DNA from: Hyphomonadaceae bacterium
Lineage (GTDB): Bacteria; Pseudomonadota; Alphaproteobacteria; Rhizobiales; Hyphomicrobiaceae
DNA: 64,000 nucleotides
Direction of reading: 5' to 3'
NCBI GenBank assembly: GCA_019747815.1
Contig: JAIEQJ010000044.1
Coordinates: 1-64,000 of the forward strand
This document shows, piece by piece, positions 53,282-62,452 of this stretch (positions are counted from its first letter, which is position 1; each line of letters begins with the position of its first letter). A program made the translations under genes and the position numbers. The notes under the pieces are model-generated. The model did not search any database, was not told the DNA's origin, and worked only from the letters and a program-made list of their open reading frames with translations.

Positions 53282-53773
53282 TCACGCCCGTTGCTGCAAC
53301 AGTGCGGACAGGACGTCCCTTGCCCGTTCGTAGATCCCCGGTGCCTCGCTCTCGCGGGGACCGCCGATGCTGAGAATCATGTGCGGTCCAAAGCGCTTCT
53401 TCTGTGCACACAGCCATGCCTTGGCATGCACGGCCGCATCCCGATCATTGACGTTGAGCACCAGATGCGGCTTGCCGTGCTGCTCGGCCCATTTGTAGGC
53501 CCGCTGCGTTCCGATGGAAACGGACAAGTCTTGGCTGTCGGTGAGGAAGAGAATGGCGTTGCCGTCGCGCACGTTCCATTCGGTGCGCTGCAGCGGGTGA
53601 CGGTCGGGTGTTTCCTTGAGATGGGGATACTTCGCCAACAGGCCGGGAGGATTGACAAGGTCTTCGGCCCAGCCGCCCTTCGGGCACCATCCACCCCAGT
53701 CGAACCCGCGCTCGATCGCGACATCGAGCGCGGCCCGGTCCACGCCGGTCTGGCCGCCGCTGATGATCTTCAT
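53282..53773 (-). CDS. Molybdenum-cofactor carrier family protein
   Basis: A 163-residue Rossmann-like protein of the bacterial molybdenum-cofactor-carrier family (related to YpsA and lysine decarboxylase-like folds). The nucleotide/phosphate motif is SGGQTGVDRAALDVAIERGF, followed by GGWCPKGGWAEDLVNPPGLL and DGNAILFLT. It would hold Moco for apo-enzymes in the cytoplasm. The only molybdenum enzyme genes in view are at 4648-7274, 46 kb away. Confidence 0.88.
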   Translation of the reverse strand: MKIISGGQTGVDRAALDVAIERGFDWGGWCPKGGWAEDLVNPPGLLAKYPHLKETPDRHPLQRTEWNVRDGNAILFLTDSQDLSVSIGTQRAYKWAEQHGKPHLVLNVNDRDAAVHAKAWLCAQKKRFGPHMILSIGGPRESEAPGIYERARDVLSALLQQRA

Positions 53774-53881
53774 GGCGCATCATGAACGCCGGCGTTGCCG
53801 AGCGCAACGGCTGGCTGGTGCCGGCTTTTCAATCCGTGCCGGAGCTGGGCATTGGTGCGCGCGCGCCGGTCGGCTTGCGAC

Positions 53882-54016
53882 TTAGCCTTCGGCGGCACCA
53901 GCCTTGGCGTCGTTGCGTTTGCGCTTTGCGGCCTTCTGCGCCCGCTGCAAGGCATTCGTGGCCTTGCGCTGCTTGGCTTGAATGCGCTTGCGGCGCGAGT
54001 CCGACATCTTGGGCAT
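53882..54016 (-). CDS. Conserved-type 44-residue basic protein
   Basis: ATG at 54016 opens a 44-residue frame, MPKMSDSRRKRIQAKQRKAT through AAKRKRNDAKAGAAEG, with the stop at 53882. GGGAGG lies 8 nt before the ATG, one of the strongest ribosome sites in the window. About 40 percent of residues are Lys or Arg, spaced as in a single amphipathic helix, so nucleic-acid or ribosome binding is likely. It is easily missed because of its size. Confidence 0.72.
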   Translation of the reverse strand: MPKMSDSRRKRIQAKQRKATNALQRAQKAAKRKRNDAKAGAAEG

Positions 54017-54385
54017 GACATATCCTCCCTGGCCAGCTTGTAGAGTTCGGCTCCCCATCTTGGCAAGCAGACACGATGGATGCCTTTCCAGGGGGTGCAG
54101 CAGGCCACGACCGTTGGTAGGCCAGCCCGTCCTTCGACAGGCTCAGGACAAGGGCGAGCGCGCGCTGTCATCGCGTGTCGAACTCGCTCCAACCTCGTGC
54201 TGAGCCTGTCGAAGCACGATTTGGTGTGCGCAGCCCGCGGTTTGGGTTGTTCCACCAAGGTTCGCCGCCAGTGGTGAGCCTTGTCGAACCACGACCGTTG
54301 GTAGGCCAGCCCGTCCTTCGACAGGCTCGGGACAAGGGCGAGCGCGCGGCTTGGGTGGGTCCACCAAGGACGGACGCTCGGGGCA
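54017..54385. repeat. Dispersed repeat block upstream of the mutase gene's end
   Basis: A 60-bp direct repeat (54105-54164 and 54289-54348, one mismatch, period 184). Between the copies is CGTGCTGAGCCTGTCGAAGC, the same palindromic core as at 71-90, and a variant GTGGTGAGCCTTGTCGAACC at 54272-54291. No gene is seen in these 369 bp. Confidence 0.82.
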
Positions 54386-56263
54386 TCAGCCCCGCACGCC
54401 CAGCGTCTCGTTGAGCCGCGTCAGCGTGGCGATGGCATCGCTGCCAGCAAAGACGAACGTATCGACCCCCGCGGCCTTGAGAGCCGCCTCCTGGTCCTTC
54501 GGGCGTCCCGCGAGCAGCACCTGCTTCGCGCCGGCCTGCTTCAGCACGCCAGCCGTCGCCTCGCCCAGCTCGGCATAGACCGTGTCGGCGGAGCAGAGGC
54601 AGGCAACCGTTGCGCCGCTGGCTGCGAACGCCGTGCCGGCGTCGGCGGAATTGTGCAGCGGCGCGCTGGCGACGGCCTCGATGCCGCCGGCGGCGAGAAA
54701 GTTCCGGATCCAGGTCGCGCGGGCCGAATGCACCGCCGGGTCGCCGAGGGCGGCCAGGAACACCTGCGGCCGCCTGCCGGTCTTGGCGACATGCGCATCG
54801 GAGGCATCGCGCAGCCTCTCGAACGGCGCCGCCAGCCGGTGCGGCGTGAGCGGGGTCACGGACACGCCGCCCTTCACGATCGGGTCGAAGGGCGCATGCG
54901 GGGAGACCCTGACCCCATCGTCGCCCAGCATGGGGAACGCCGAGACCCCGGTCATCTCCATGCGGCCGTGCGCGATATCCCGGGCCCGCGCCTCGGCGAC
55001 GCGTGCGATCTCGCCCTGGACGAAGCCGCTCTCCAGTGCCCTGGCCATGCCGCCCTTGGCCTCGATCGCCTGGAACAGCTCCCAGGCCTTGCCGGCAAGC
55101 TGGCCGGTCAGCGCCTCGACATACCAGGAGCCGTGCGCGGGATCGATCACGCGCGCGGCTGCGCTTTCCTCCTGCAGCACCAGGTGCGTGTTGCGGGCGA
55201 TGCGCCGCGCAAAGGCGTCGGGCTTGCCGAGCGCCCAGGTGAAGGGCAGCACGGTGATGGCCTCGGCGCCGCCGAACGCGGCACCCGCACAGGCGATGGT
55301 GGTGCGCAGCATGTTCACCCACGGATCGCGCCTGGCCATCATGCGCTCCGAGGTGGTGGCCGCAATCTGCATCTTCTCCGCGGCCGTGCCGGCGCCGCAG
55401 GCTTCCGCAACCCGACTGATGAGCCGACGTGCCGCGCGCAGCTTGGCCATGGTCAGGAACAGGTCGGCATCAGCAGCCAAGCCGATCGCGATCTGGCCCA
55501 GTGCCATCCGCGGCCTCAGCCCCGCGGTCTCGCAGGCGCGCAGGTAGGCCACCAGCGTCGCCAGCATGGCGGCCAGCTCCTGCGCCTCGCTGCCGCCCGC
55601 CTCGTGGTAGGGCCGTCCGTCGGCATTGAGGGCCGTCACGTGCGACATGGTGCGGGAATCGCTGGCGAGCTTTGCCGCGATCTCGCACGCGCGATCCGGC
55701 GGGTAGTAGAGCGTGCCGGTCTTGGCCAGCACCCCCAGCGGGTCGTAGTTGAAGGCGCCGCGCCGGTCGTTCTCGTTGATGCCCTTCTCGCGCCAGATCT
55801 CGAGCAGGCTGCCCACCGCGTCCAACGTGTTCTCGCGTGCGTCCAGCGCGATGGCACAGGCGTTGAGGAAGACGCCCTCGAGCGCCTGGGCCAGCGCGTG
55901 TGCGCCATAGGACAGGCCGGCCTGGCCCGGCGCGCTGATCTGCAGCAGAACCGATGTGCCGCCCGCTGTCAGATCGTCCAGGATGGCGGCATTGACCGCC
56001 TTCGGATCAGTGTCGATGTGCCGCTGGCGCACGTCCCATCCGCCGGGGAACCAGCCGGTGCGCCCCACGGGGGCGGTCTCCGCCGGTGCATCGCGGCGGG
56101 TGTAGAGAGGCTGGATGGCGAGGGCGTCGGCCGTGCGGCCGACCAGCCGTCTTTCGAAGTCGCCGCCTTTGAGTGCCTTTTCAACCAGCGTTAACCACGC
56201 CGCCCGCGCTGGAGGCTCAAATTCCGCCGCCAGGGGCACGTCCGGTTTCGATCTTGCTTCCAT
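54386..56263 (-). CDS. mutA: Methylmalonyl-CoA mutase small subunit (MutA/McmB)
   Basis: A 625-residue mutase subunit with a TIM-barrel substrate domain (LQISAPGQAGLSYGAHALAQ, MSHVTALNADGRPYHEAGGS, DPWVNMLRTTIACAGAAFGG) and a C-terminal flavodoxin-like domain (VFLAALGDPAVHSARATWIR). The B12-ligating DxHxxG motif is absent there, which marks the non-catalytic small subunit. The large subunit (mutB) is not adjacent, as in several Rhizobiales that carry these genes apart. It would work in propionate/ethylmalonyl-CoA metabolism. The start region is a 17-bp tandem duplication, so 56263 is the most likely ATG. Confidence 0.9.
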   Translation of the reverse strand: MEARSKPDVPLAAEFEPPARAAWLTLVEKALKGGDFERRLVGRTADALAIQPLYTRRDAPAETAPVGRTGWFPGGWDVRQRHIDTDPKAVNAAILDDLTAGGTSVLLQISAPGQAGLSYGAHALAQALEGVFLNACAIALDARENTLDAVGSLLEIWREKGINENDRRGAFNYDPLGVLAKTGTLYYPPDRACEIAAKLASDSRTMSHVTALNADGRPYHEAGGSEAQELAAMLATLVAYLRACETAGLRPRMALGQIAIGLAADADLFLTMAKLRAARRLISRVAEACGAGTAAEKMQIAATTSERMMARRDPWVNMLRTTIACAGAAFGGAEAITVLPFTWALGKPDAFARRIARNTHLVLQEESAAARVIDPAHGSWYVEALTGQLAGKAWELFQAIEAKGGMARALESGFVQGEIARVAEARARDIAHGRMEMTGVSAFPMLGDDGVRVSPHAPFDPIVKGGVSVTPLTPHRLAAPFERLRDASDAHVAKTGRRPQVFLAALGDPAVHSARATWIRNFLAAGGIEAVASAPLHNSADAGTAFAASGATVACLCSADTVYAELGEATAGVLKQAGAKQVLLAGRPKDQEAALKAAGVDTFVFAGSDAIATLTRLNETLGVRG

Positions 56264-56483
56264 TCCGATGCTGCTTCCATTCCGATCGTTGGGCAGGTGC
56301 CCGTTGCCCCCCATAGGTAGCGCATTCTGCCGTTTGGCCAATGCCCATTGTTTTGGCGGTATTGGCCACCAAGTTATCCCCACGATGGCGATGCAACCAT
56401 GCATTGCCAAGCGTGGCAGGGCGTGTAATCACCGCTGAACCGGGGATCCTTCGAGTCGGCGAAGTACGGTCTGGGAGCAAGCC

Positions 56484-57959
56484 ATGGTTCAAAGCCAAAC
56501 CCTGCTGGCGGAAGGCAAAATCTTCCTCGGCGTGAGCAGCGCCGGCCCCGAGACCCTGGAGCTGAAGCTCGCCAACCGCCACGGCCTCGTCACGGGCGCC
56601 ACCGGCACTGGCAAGACCGTATCGCTGCAGGTGATGGCCGAAGGTTTTTCGTCGATCGGCGTGCCGGTGTTTGCCGCCGACATCAAGGGCGACCTCTCCG
56701 GCATCTCGTCCATGGGGGAGAAGAAGGACGGGCTGGTCAAGCGGGCCAAGGAGATCGGTTTCGAGGACTGGTCCAACACGTCGTTTCCGACCGTCTTCTG
56801 GGACCTGTTCGGCGAGCAGGGCCATCCGATCCGGGCCACCGTGCAGGAGATGGGGCCGCTGCTGCTGTCGCGCCTCATGGAGCTCAACGAGACGCAGGAA
56901 GGCGTGCTGAACATCATCTTCCGCGTGGCGGCGGATGAGAAGCTGCCGCTGCTCGACTTGAAGGACCTGCGCACGCTGGCCAACGACGTGGGCCAGCGCG
57001 GCAAGGCCCTGGTGACGAAGTACGGCAACGTCTCTGCCATCTCGGTCGGGGCCATCCAGCGCCGCCTGCTGGTGCTGGAGGAGCAGGGCGCGGGCAATTT
57101 CTTCGGCGAGCCCGCGCTCGACATCAACGATTTCCTCAGGAAGGCCCCGGACGGGCGCGGCTACGTCAACATTCTGGCCGCCGACAAGCTGATGAAGACG
57201 CCGCGCCTCTATGCGACGTTCCTGCTGTGGATGCTGGCGCAGCTGTTCGACAAGCTGCCCGAGGTGGGCGATCCCGACAAGCCGAAGCTGGTGTTCTTCT
57301 TCGACGAGGCGCATCTGCTGTTCAACGAGGCGCCCAAGGCGCTGCTGGACCAGGTCGAGCGCGTCACGCGCCTGATCCGCTCCAAGGGTGTCGGCGTCTA
57401 CTACGTCACGCAGAACCCGCGCGACGTGCCCAACACCGTTTCGGCCCAGCTCGGCAACCGCATCCAGCATGCCCTGCGGGCCTTCACGCCCATCGAGCAG
57501 AAGGGCATCCGCGCTGCCGCCGAGACCTTCCGCCCCAATCCGGACCTCGACGTGGAGCGCGTCATCCAGGAGCTGAAGGTGGGCGAGGCGCTGGTGTCGA
57601 CCCTGCATCAGGGCGGCGAGCCCTCGATGGTGCAGCGGACCCTGATGCGGCCGCCGTCGGCCCGCATCGGGCCCATCACGCCCGACCAGCGCAAGAGCCT
57701 GATCGAGGCGAGCCCGATCTACGGCAAGTACGAGGAGACCGTCGATCGCGAGTCGGCCTACGAGCTGCTGCAGAAGCGTGCGGGCGAGGCTGCCGCGGCG
57801 CGGGAGGCAGACGCCAACAGTTGGGGCAGCATCCTGATGGGCGGCGGCGGCACCGGCCGGCGCCAGGGCTACGGCGAGACGTTCACGAAGACCATTGTGC
57901 GTTCGGTGGCGACCAGCCTCGGCAGGGCGATCGCGGGCGCCATTTTCGGCCGGCGCTAG
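56484..57959 (+). CDS. HerA-like ATPase (DUF853/YjgR family)
   Basis: A 491-residue cytosolic ATPase. Walker A is GATGTGKT (38-45), Walker B lies in KPKLVFFFDEAHLLFNEAPK, and a conserved region GVGVYYVTQNPRDVPNTVSA with RIQHALRAF contains the sensor and Arg finger positions. Family members form rings and are thought to act on DNA, but the role is unproven. The C-terminal tail ends in TSLGRAIAGAIFGRR and is echoed by the next gene. Confidence 0.92.
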   Translation: MVQSQTLLAEGKIFLGVSSAGPETLELKLANRHGLVTGATGTGKTVSLQVMAEGFSSIGVPVFAADIKGDLSGISSMGEKKDGLVKRAKEIGFEDWSNTSFPTVFWDLFGEQGHPIRATVQEMGPLLLSRLMELNETQEGVLNIIFRVAADEKLPLLDLKDLRTLANDVGQRGKALVTKYGNVSAISVGAIQRRLLVLEEQGAGNFFGEPALDINDFLRKAPDGRGYVNILAADKLMKTPRLYATFLLWMLAQLFDKLPEVGDPDKPKLVFFFDEAHLLFNEAPKALLDQVERVTRLIRSKGVGVYYVTQNPRDVPNTVSAQLGNRIQHALRAFTPIEQKGIRAAAETFRPNPDLDVERVIQELKVGEALVSTLHQGGEPSMVQRTLMRPPSARIGPITPDQRKSLIEASPIYGKYEETVDRESAYELLQKRAGEAAAAREADANSWGSILMGGGGTGRRQGYGETFTKTIVRSVATSLGRAIAGAIFGRR

Positions 57960-57973
57960 CTGGGAGGCGCGGG

Positions 57974-58171
57974 ATGACCAGGAGACCGGAAGACCAGGGG
58001 GCGCGCGCGCCCTCGGGGCCACAGGAGGCGCAGACGGCCTACGGTGAGCCGCGCCGCCGCGGCGGCTATCAGCGCCAGAGTGTGGCCGAGGCGGCCATCA
58101 AGTCGCTCATCCGCTCGCTCGCCGGCAGCCTCGGTCGCGCCATCATGCGCGCCATCGTCGGGCGGCGCTGA
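57974..58171 (+). CDS. Small protein sharing the HerA-like tail
   Basis: A 65-residue basic protein. GGGAGGCGCGGG precedes the ATG, 15 bp after the stop of the HerA-like gene. Its last 25 residues (AAIKSLIRSLAGSLGRAIMR AIVGRR) align with the HerA-like C-terminus (IVRSVATSLGRAIAGAIFGRR). It may be a subunit that binds the same partner or ring. Confidence 0.7.
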   Translation: MTRRPEDQGARAPSGPQEAQTAYGEPRRRGGYQRQSVAEAAIKSLIRSLAGSLGRAIMRAIVGRR

Positions 58172-58260
58172 AAAAATCTGCCTGTCTCCCCAATATGGCG
58201 CTCACCGCGCAATTCCGGGATGACAAATGGGGCTCGAGACGACAGGTGAACTTCCGGGGG

Positions 58261-60357
58261 TCACAGCCGCCCTTCGGAAACCAGATCGACGGCTTCAGCA
58301 ACGACCGACAGCGCAGTCCTGAGCTCGGCCCTCTGCCCCTTGTCCAGCCGCGCCACTGCGACACGCGCCGACAGCGGCACCCCGGCTTCCGTGTCGATGA
58401 GCTGTTGCGCGATCACCGTGCCCAGGATCAGGCGATGGGCATCCAGAATGGATTGGATCACCGCGGGCGAGCCGGCGCCCTTGGCGGCAGCCCCGGCCAG
58501 CCGGTCCGCCGTTGAGCGGGCGCGCACGTCATGCCGGATGGACAGCACGCGGGCCGAGGTGAACATCGGCATCAGGCCGAACTTCTTGAGATCGATGCGC
58601 CCCTGCTCGTCGGTGCGAAGCTTGCCGAGCAGCGTGAACGGTGCGCCGCGCTTGCGGGCCAGCTCGATCAGCAGGTTCTGGAAGTCGGGGGCCGCGTGAC
58701 CCCGAGCATAGGCGTGGGTCCAGATGTTCTCCGCCAGGGCCGTATCGCCGTGCACCGGCACGGCATCGAAGAAGATGTCGACGTTGAGCAGGTCTTGGGG
58801 CCGCTGCCGGCGCACCCAGCCATCGATGGTCGTGCGCCAGTCGGCGAGGCTCTTGCGCCAGTCCCTGTTCCTGGCCATGACGCCGCCCTTGCAGAAGGGG
58901 ACTGCGGCAGCGTCCAGAACCTCGTTCATGTGCGCGCCGAGCTTGGCGAAATAGAGATCTTCCGGGCTGCCCTCGCTGCCCTGCGCGTAGACGATGGCAT
59001 TGTCCTGGTCGGCCGCAAGCTGGCTCTCGCCGCGGCCTGCCGATCCCAGCACGAGCACGGCGAACGGCACCGGAGGAGCACCTGCACCTTCATCGCGCAG
59101 TCGGGCTTCGGCAAGCTCGGCCGCGCGGCGCGTCATGGCACAGATCTCGGAGCTCACCACGGCCGCGATGGTGCGCGGATCGACGGCGTCCTCCATCAGG
59201 CTGCGCGCCATCAGGGGCACCTTCGCCCAGGCGGCGGCAAGGGCGGCGGCCGTTGGCGCACGGTCGATCTCGTCCCCCAGCATGATGGCCGTGGTGGCGC
59301 GATGGCGCAGGAGATTGCGCGTCGTCACGGCGCCGACGATCTCGCCCTGGGCATTGCTGACGCCGAGGTGCCGGAACCCGAGGCGCTCGATGCGGCCGAT
59401 GGCCCGATAGAGGAAGGCGTCCTCCGCAATCGTCTGCAGCGGGGCCTGCATGATCGTCTCGACGGGCCGCGACAATGCCGCCTCGCCGCCGTCGTCGATG
59501 GCGCGCAGGATGTCCCGCTCGGTGGCGATGCCCGTCACGCCCGCCGCACGCACGAACACGCTGCTGACCCGCTTCTCGATCAGCAGCCGCATCGCCGCGC
59601 GCAGCGTCGTTTCCGGCGGCGCAAACAAGGCCGGCGCACTCATGACGTCGCGCACCAGATGGCGGTAGGGGAAGCTGTCGATCCGTACCAGCGCGCCTGC
59701 ATCCTCGGGTGGGTCGACGGCCGACGGATCATACCCGCTGCCGCTCAGCGCCTCGCGCTCGGCCAGCACACGGCTGGCGGCTTCCGCCTCCGCGAGCGTG
59801 CGGATGTTCTTGGCCCGCAGCAGCGGCACCAGCGCCAGGAACACGTGACCTGCCGCTTCGGCGTCGCCGCGCGCCGTATGCCGCCCCTTGATGTCGATGG
59901 CGAGCCATTCGCACAGCCGTTCGAGGTTGTATTCTGCCAGCACGGGCGCCGCCAGCCGCGCCAGCATGCGCACGTCGAGCGCGCGAAACCTGGGCCACGG
60001 CCGCCCGGCCAGCGCATACTCCCGCGCCAGGACGGCAAGGTCGTAGTGGACGGCATGACCGATGACGATCGCCCGCCCGGCAAAGGCCTCCAGGTCCGGC
60101 GCGATGGCGGCAAAGGCGGGGGCTGCCGCCACCATGGCATCCGTGATGCCGTGAATGGCGGTCGCCGCGGCCGGGATCGGACTGACAGGGTTGATGAGGC
60201 GCTCGAAGGGCTTCTCCGCCTGCAGGCTTCCGCCGGCAAGCCGCAGGGCGGCTATCTGCACGACGCGTGCGCTGCGGGCATCGAGGCCGGTCGTTTCCGT
60301 ATCGAGAACGATGGCGTCGAGGGCGAGCAGCGGCGTCGAGTGGCTGGCTCCGGGCAC
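58261..60357 (-). CDS. Fusion of 3'-5' exonuclease, CBS pair and DUF294 nucleotidyltransferase
   Basis: A 698-residue protein of three parts. Residues about 10-170 are a DEDDh exonuclease (IVLDTETTGLDARSARVVQI, HAVHYDLAVLAREY, HTARGDAEAAGHVFLALV). About 220-350 is a CBS pair (VRDVMSAPALFAPPETTLRA, GIATERDILRAIDDG, ETIMQAPLQTIAEDAFLYRA). From about 400 is a DUF294/GlnD-like nucleotidyltransferase (VLVLGSAGRGESQLAADQDN AIV) with its helical C-terminal domain. GTG at 60357 is chosen because AAGGGAG stands 8 nt before it; the open frame upstream belongs to antisense of the next gene. Confidence 0.88.
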   Translation of the reverse strand: MPGASHSTPLLALDAIVLDTETTGLDARSARVVQIAALRLAGGSLQAEKPFERLINPVSPIPAAATAIHGITDAMVAAAPAFAAIAPDLEAFAGRAIVIGHAVHYDLAVLAREYALAGRPWPRFRALDVRMLARLAAPVLAEYNLERLCEWLAIDIKGRHTARGDAEAAGHVFLALVPLLRAKNIRTLAEAEAASRVLAEREALSGSGYDPSAVDPPEDAGALVRIDSFPYRHLVRDVMSAPALFAPPETTLRAAMRLLIEKRVSSVFVRAAGVTGIATERDILRAIDDGGEAALSRPVETIMQAPLQTIAEDAFLYRAIGRIERLGFRHLGVSNAQGEIVGAVTTRNLLRHRATTAIMLGDEIDRAPTAAALAAAWAKVPLMARSLMEDAVDPRTIAAVVSSEICAMTRRAAELAEARLRDEGAGAPPVPFAVLVLGSAGRGESQLAADQDNAIVYAQGSEGSPEDLYFAKLGAHMNEVLDAAAVPFCKGGVMARNRDWRKSLADWRTTIDGWVRRQRPQDLLNVDIFFDAVPVHGDTALAENIWTHAYARGHAAPDFQNLLIELARKRGAPFTLLGKLRTDEQGRIDLKKFGLMPMFTSARVLSIRHDVRARSTADRLAGAAAKGAGSPAVIQSILDAHRLILGTVIAQQLIDTEAGVPLSARVAVARLDKGQRAELRTALSVVAEAVDLVSEGRL

Positions 60358-60464
60358 CGCGACGTCTCCCTTGCGCTCGATGACGCTCGTGTCTGCACGA
60401 CGGTCTCGGTATGTTGGCTGATGATTGCCGGGCCGGCAAGCGCAGGACCTGGAGCCGCCGCCGA

Positions 60465-62285
60465 TCAGCCGGCCGGTGCGGCCGCGATCACCGGATGCCT
60501 CTCGGCCTTCAGCCGCGCCATCTCGCGCAGCCCCCAGCGATAGGTGGCGTCCATCAGCTCGGTGTGGCGGTGCCAGTCCAGGATGCCCATGTCCTTCGGG
60601 AACGGCGGCACGAGCAGCAGATCCTCGGGGCGCAGATGCCGCTCGAAGTCCTGGCGGTTGGCCATCAGCGAGCGCATCAGCACCGTGCCCATCCCCGGTG
60701 CCGGCGGCAACTGGGAGCGCGGGAACGGCATCACCAGCCGCTTCAGGAGGTGATTGCGCCCCGGCAGGGCGCGATAGTCCACGGCGAAGCGCTCGAGCTT
60801 CGGCACCGCGAAGCTGATGACGACATTCGGTCCGCTCTTCAGCTCGTGCATCACCCCCACCGGCACGTTGTCCATGATGGCGCCGTCGACCAGCATGTGG
60901 CCGTCCTCGGTGTAGTAGGGGGGCAGCAGCACGGGGATCGACCCCGTCGATCTGACCGCGGCCCAGAGGTCGCCGCGCCGGTGCCGGTGCAGGTCGTGGC
61001 TCGACAGATTGGTGGAGACGGCAAAGTAGGGGATCCACAAATCCTCGATGTCGACGCCGGCGTAGTGGTTGGCGAGCTGCCGATCGAAATGGGTGTGGTC
61101 GAGCAGGCTGTAGCGCGGCCAGGTGTAACGGCGCATCGCCTTGTTGGTGACGAAGATGTCGTGGATGGCCCGGTCGACGTCGTCGGGGTGCGTGCCCATG
61201 GCGAACGCCGCCGTCATCGCCCCGCCGCCCGAGGTGCCGCCCAGGATGTCGAACGACAGGCCGGCCTGGGTCATCGCCTTGTAGAGGCCGATGTGCGCCG
61301 AGCAATAGGCGCCGCCCCCGCACGCCACGAGGCCGAGCGCCGTCCCGTTGATGAAGCGATACAGCCGCTCCATGTCCCCCGGCTGATCGAGCGCGACATG
61401 ATGGTGCATGGCGAGGCGCCGCCCCTCGAGCCAGCGCGCCGTGCCGGCGATGGGCGTCCGCGTCGGATGCAGGAGGACGAGACGCTGGGCCTCCGCCGGC
61501 AGAAGCTCGCGCGCCAGCCGCTCGAGCGGATTGGATGCCGGATCGCTGGCGTGCAGGCCCACCGCGAGGACGAGGTTCGCCTGGCGGATGGCCTTCTCGG
61601 ACCAGGCGGTCAGCTCGCGGTCGGCCTCGAAGAGCACATAGTCGTAGCCACCCTCCAGGGCGTTGAGGGCCCGGGTCGCCTCGGCACTGCCGAGCGGCGT
61701 ATTGAGCGGCAGCACGCCTTTGGCCGCATGGGCCTGCACCAGCAGCGTGCGTTGCTGCCTGCGCCGGAAGACATCCGCCAGACGATCGACGAAGCCGTCG
61801 GGCACTTGGCCGGCGCCGGCCGGAATGATGGTGATGGTGCGCGGGCGTGGGTCGGGTAGCTGCGCCTTGCTCGCGTTGGCCTCGGCGACCCGTCGTGCCA
61901 GCGTCAGCGTCAGCGTGCGCCAGATGCCAGGGCTCTTTGCCGACAGCGCTTCGAATTCAGATCGCCCGAGCCGCAGCACCACGCTGTCGCGCAGCGCGGT
62001 GACGGTGGCCGTGCGCGTGCCTCCCGCCAGGAACGCGATCTCCCCGATCGGCTGGCCGGCGCCGACCTCGGCGATCATTTGCGCGCGGCCCTCGATCGTG
62101 ATGGCAAAGCGGCCGGTGACGACGACATAGAGAGCGTCGGCGGCCTCGCCCTGCCGCACCAGGGCCTCGCCCCGCTGCAGGTTGAGGGTGTCCAGCTCGG
62201 CGGCGAGCTTGGCGCGTTCGGCCGGCTCAAGATCATGAAAGATCTCAACCCCGTCCAAGGCGTGTGCCGCAACCCGGGAGTTCAT
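60465..62285 (-). CDS. Patatin-like phospholipase with cyclic-nucleotide-binding domain
   Basis: A 606-residue NTE/RssA-type protein. The N-terminal cNMP domain (about 15-125) has VRQGEAADALYVVVTGRFAI and GQPIGEIAFLAGGTRTATVT. The patatin part has the oxyanion segment ACGGGAYCSAHIGLYKAM, nucleophile GGTSGGG and catalytic DGAIMDNVPVGV. In usual members the first motif is GGGxARG; here Tyr-Cys replaces the Arg region, which could lower activity. It is likely membrane-associated in the cytoplasm. Confidence 0.9.
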   Translation of the reverse strand: MNSRVAAHALDGVEIFHDLEPAERAKLAAELDTLNLQRGEALVRQGEAADALYVVVTGRFAITIEGRAQMIAEVGAGQPIGEIAFLAGGTRTATVTALRDSVVLRLGRSEFEALSAKSPGIWRTLTLTLARRVAEANASKAQLPDPRPRTITIIPAGAGQVPDGFVDRLADVFRRRQQRTLLVQAHAAKGVLPLNTPLGSAEATRALNALEGGYDYVLFEADRELTAWSEKAIRQANLVLAVGLHASDPASNPLERLARELLPAEAQRLVLLHPTRTPIAGTARWLEGRRLAMHHHVALDQPGDMERLYRFINGTALGLVACGGGAYCSAHIGLYKAMTQAGLSFDILGGTSGGGAMTAAFAMGTHPDDVDRAIHDIFVTNKAMRRYTWPRYSLLDHTHFDRQLANHYAGVDIEDLWIPYFAVSTNLSSHDLHRHRRGDLWAAVRSTGSIPVLLPPYYTEDGHMLVDGAIMDNVPVGVMHELKSGPNVVISFAVPKLERFAVDYRALPGRNHLLKRLVMPFPRSQLPPAPGMGTVLMRSLMANRQDFERHLRPEDLLLVPPFPKDMGILDWHRHTELMDATYRWGLREMARLKAERHPVIAAAPAG

Positions 62286-62452
62286 GCAGTCTCCAACGCC
62301 GGCCGATGCACGTGGAAGCTATCCCAGCCGGGGCGCTGCGAGAATGTCGGAATGGGGCGCAGGGTAAAGGCCGACACAATCCGCCTGCAACGCGCCCGCA
62401 TGCGGCGCACCCGCGGGCCCGGGCGGGAGGGCATGACGCGATGACACCAAGC

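Noticed and set aside
60358-61323. N-terminal extension of the exonuclease-CBS-DUF294 gene
   Set aside because: The extension overlaps the patatin gene in another frame and encodes no domain. GTG at 60357 has a good ribosome site.
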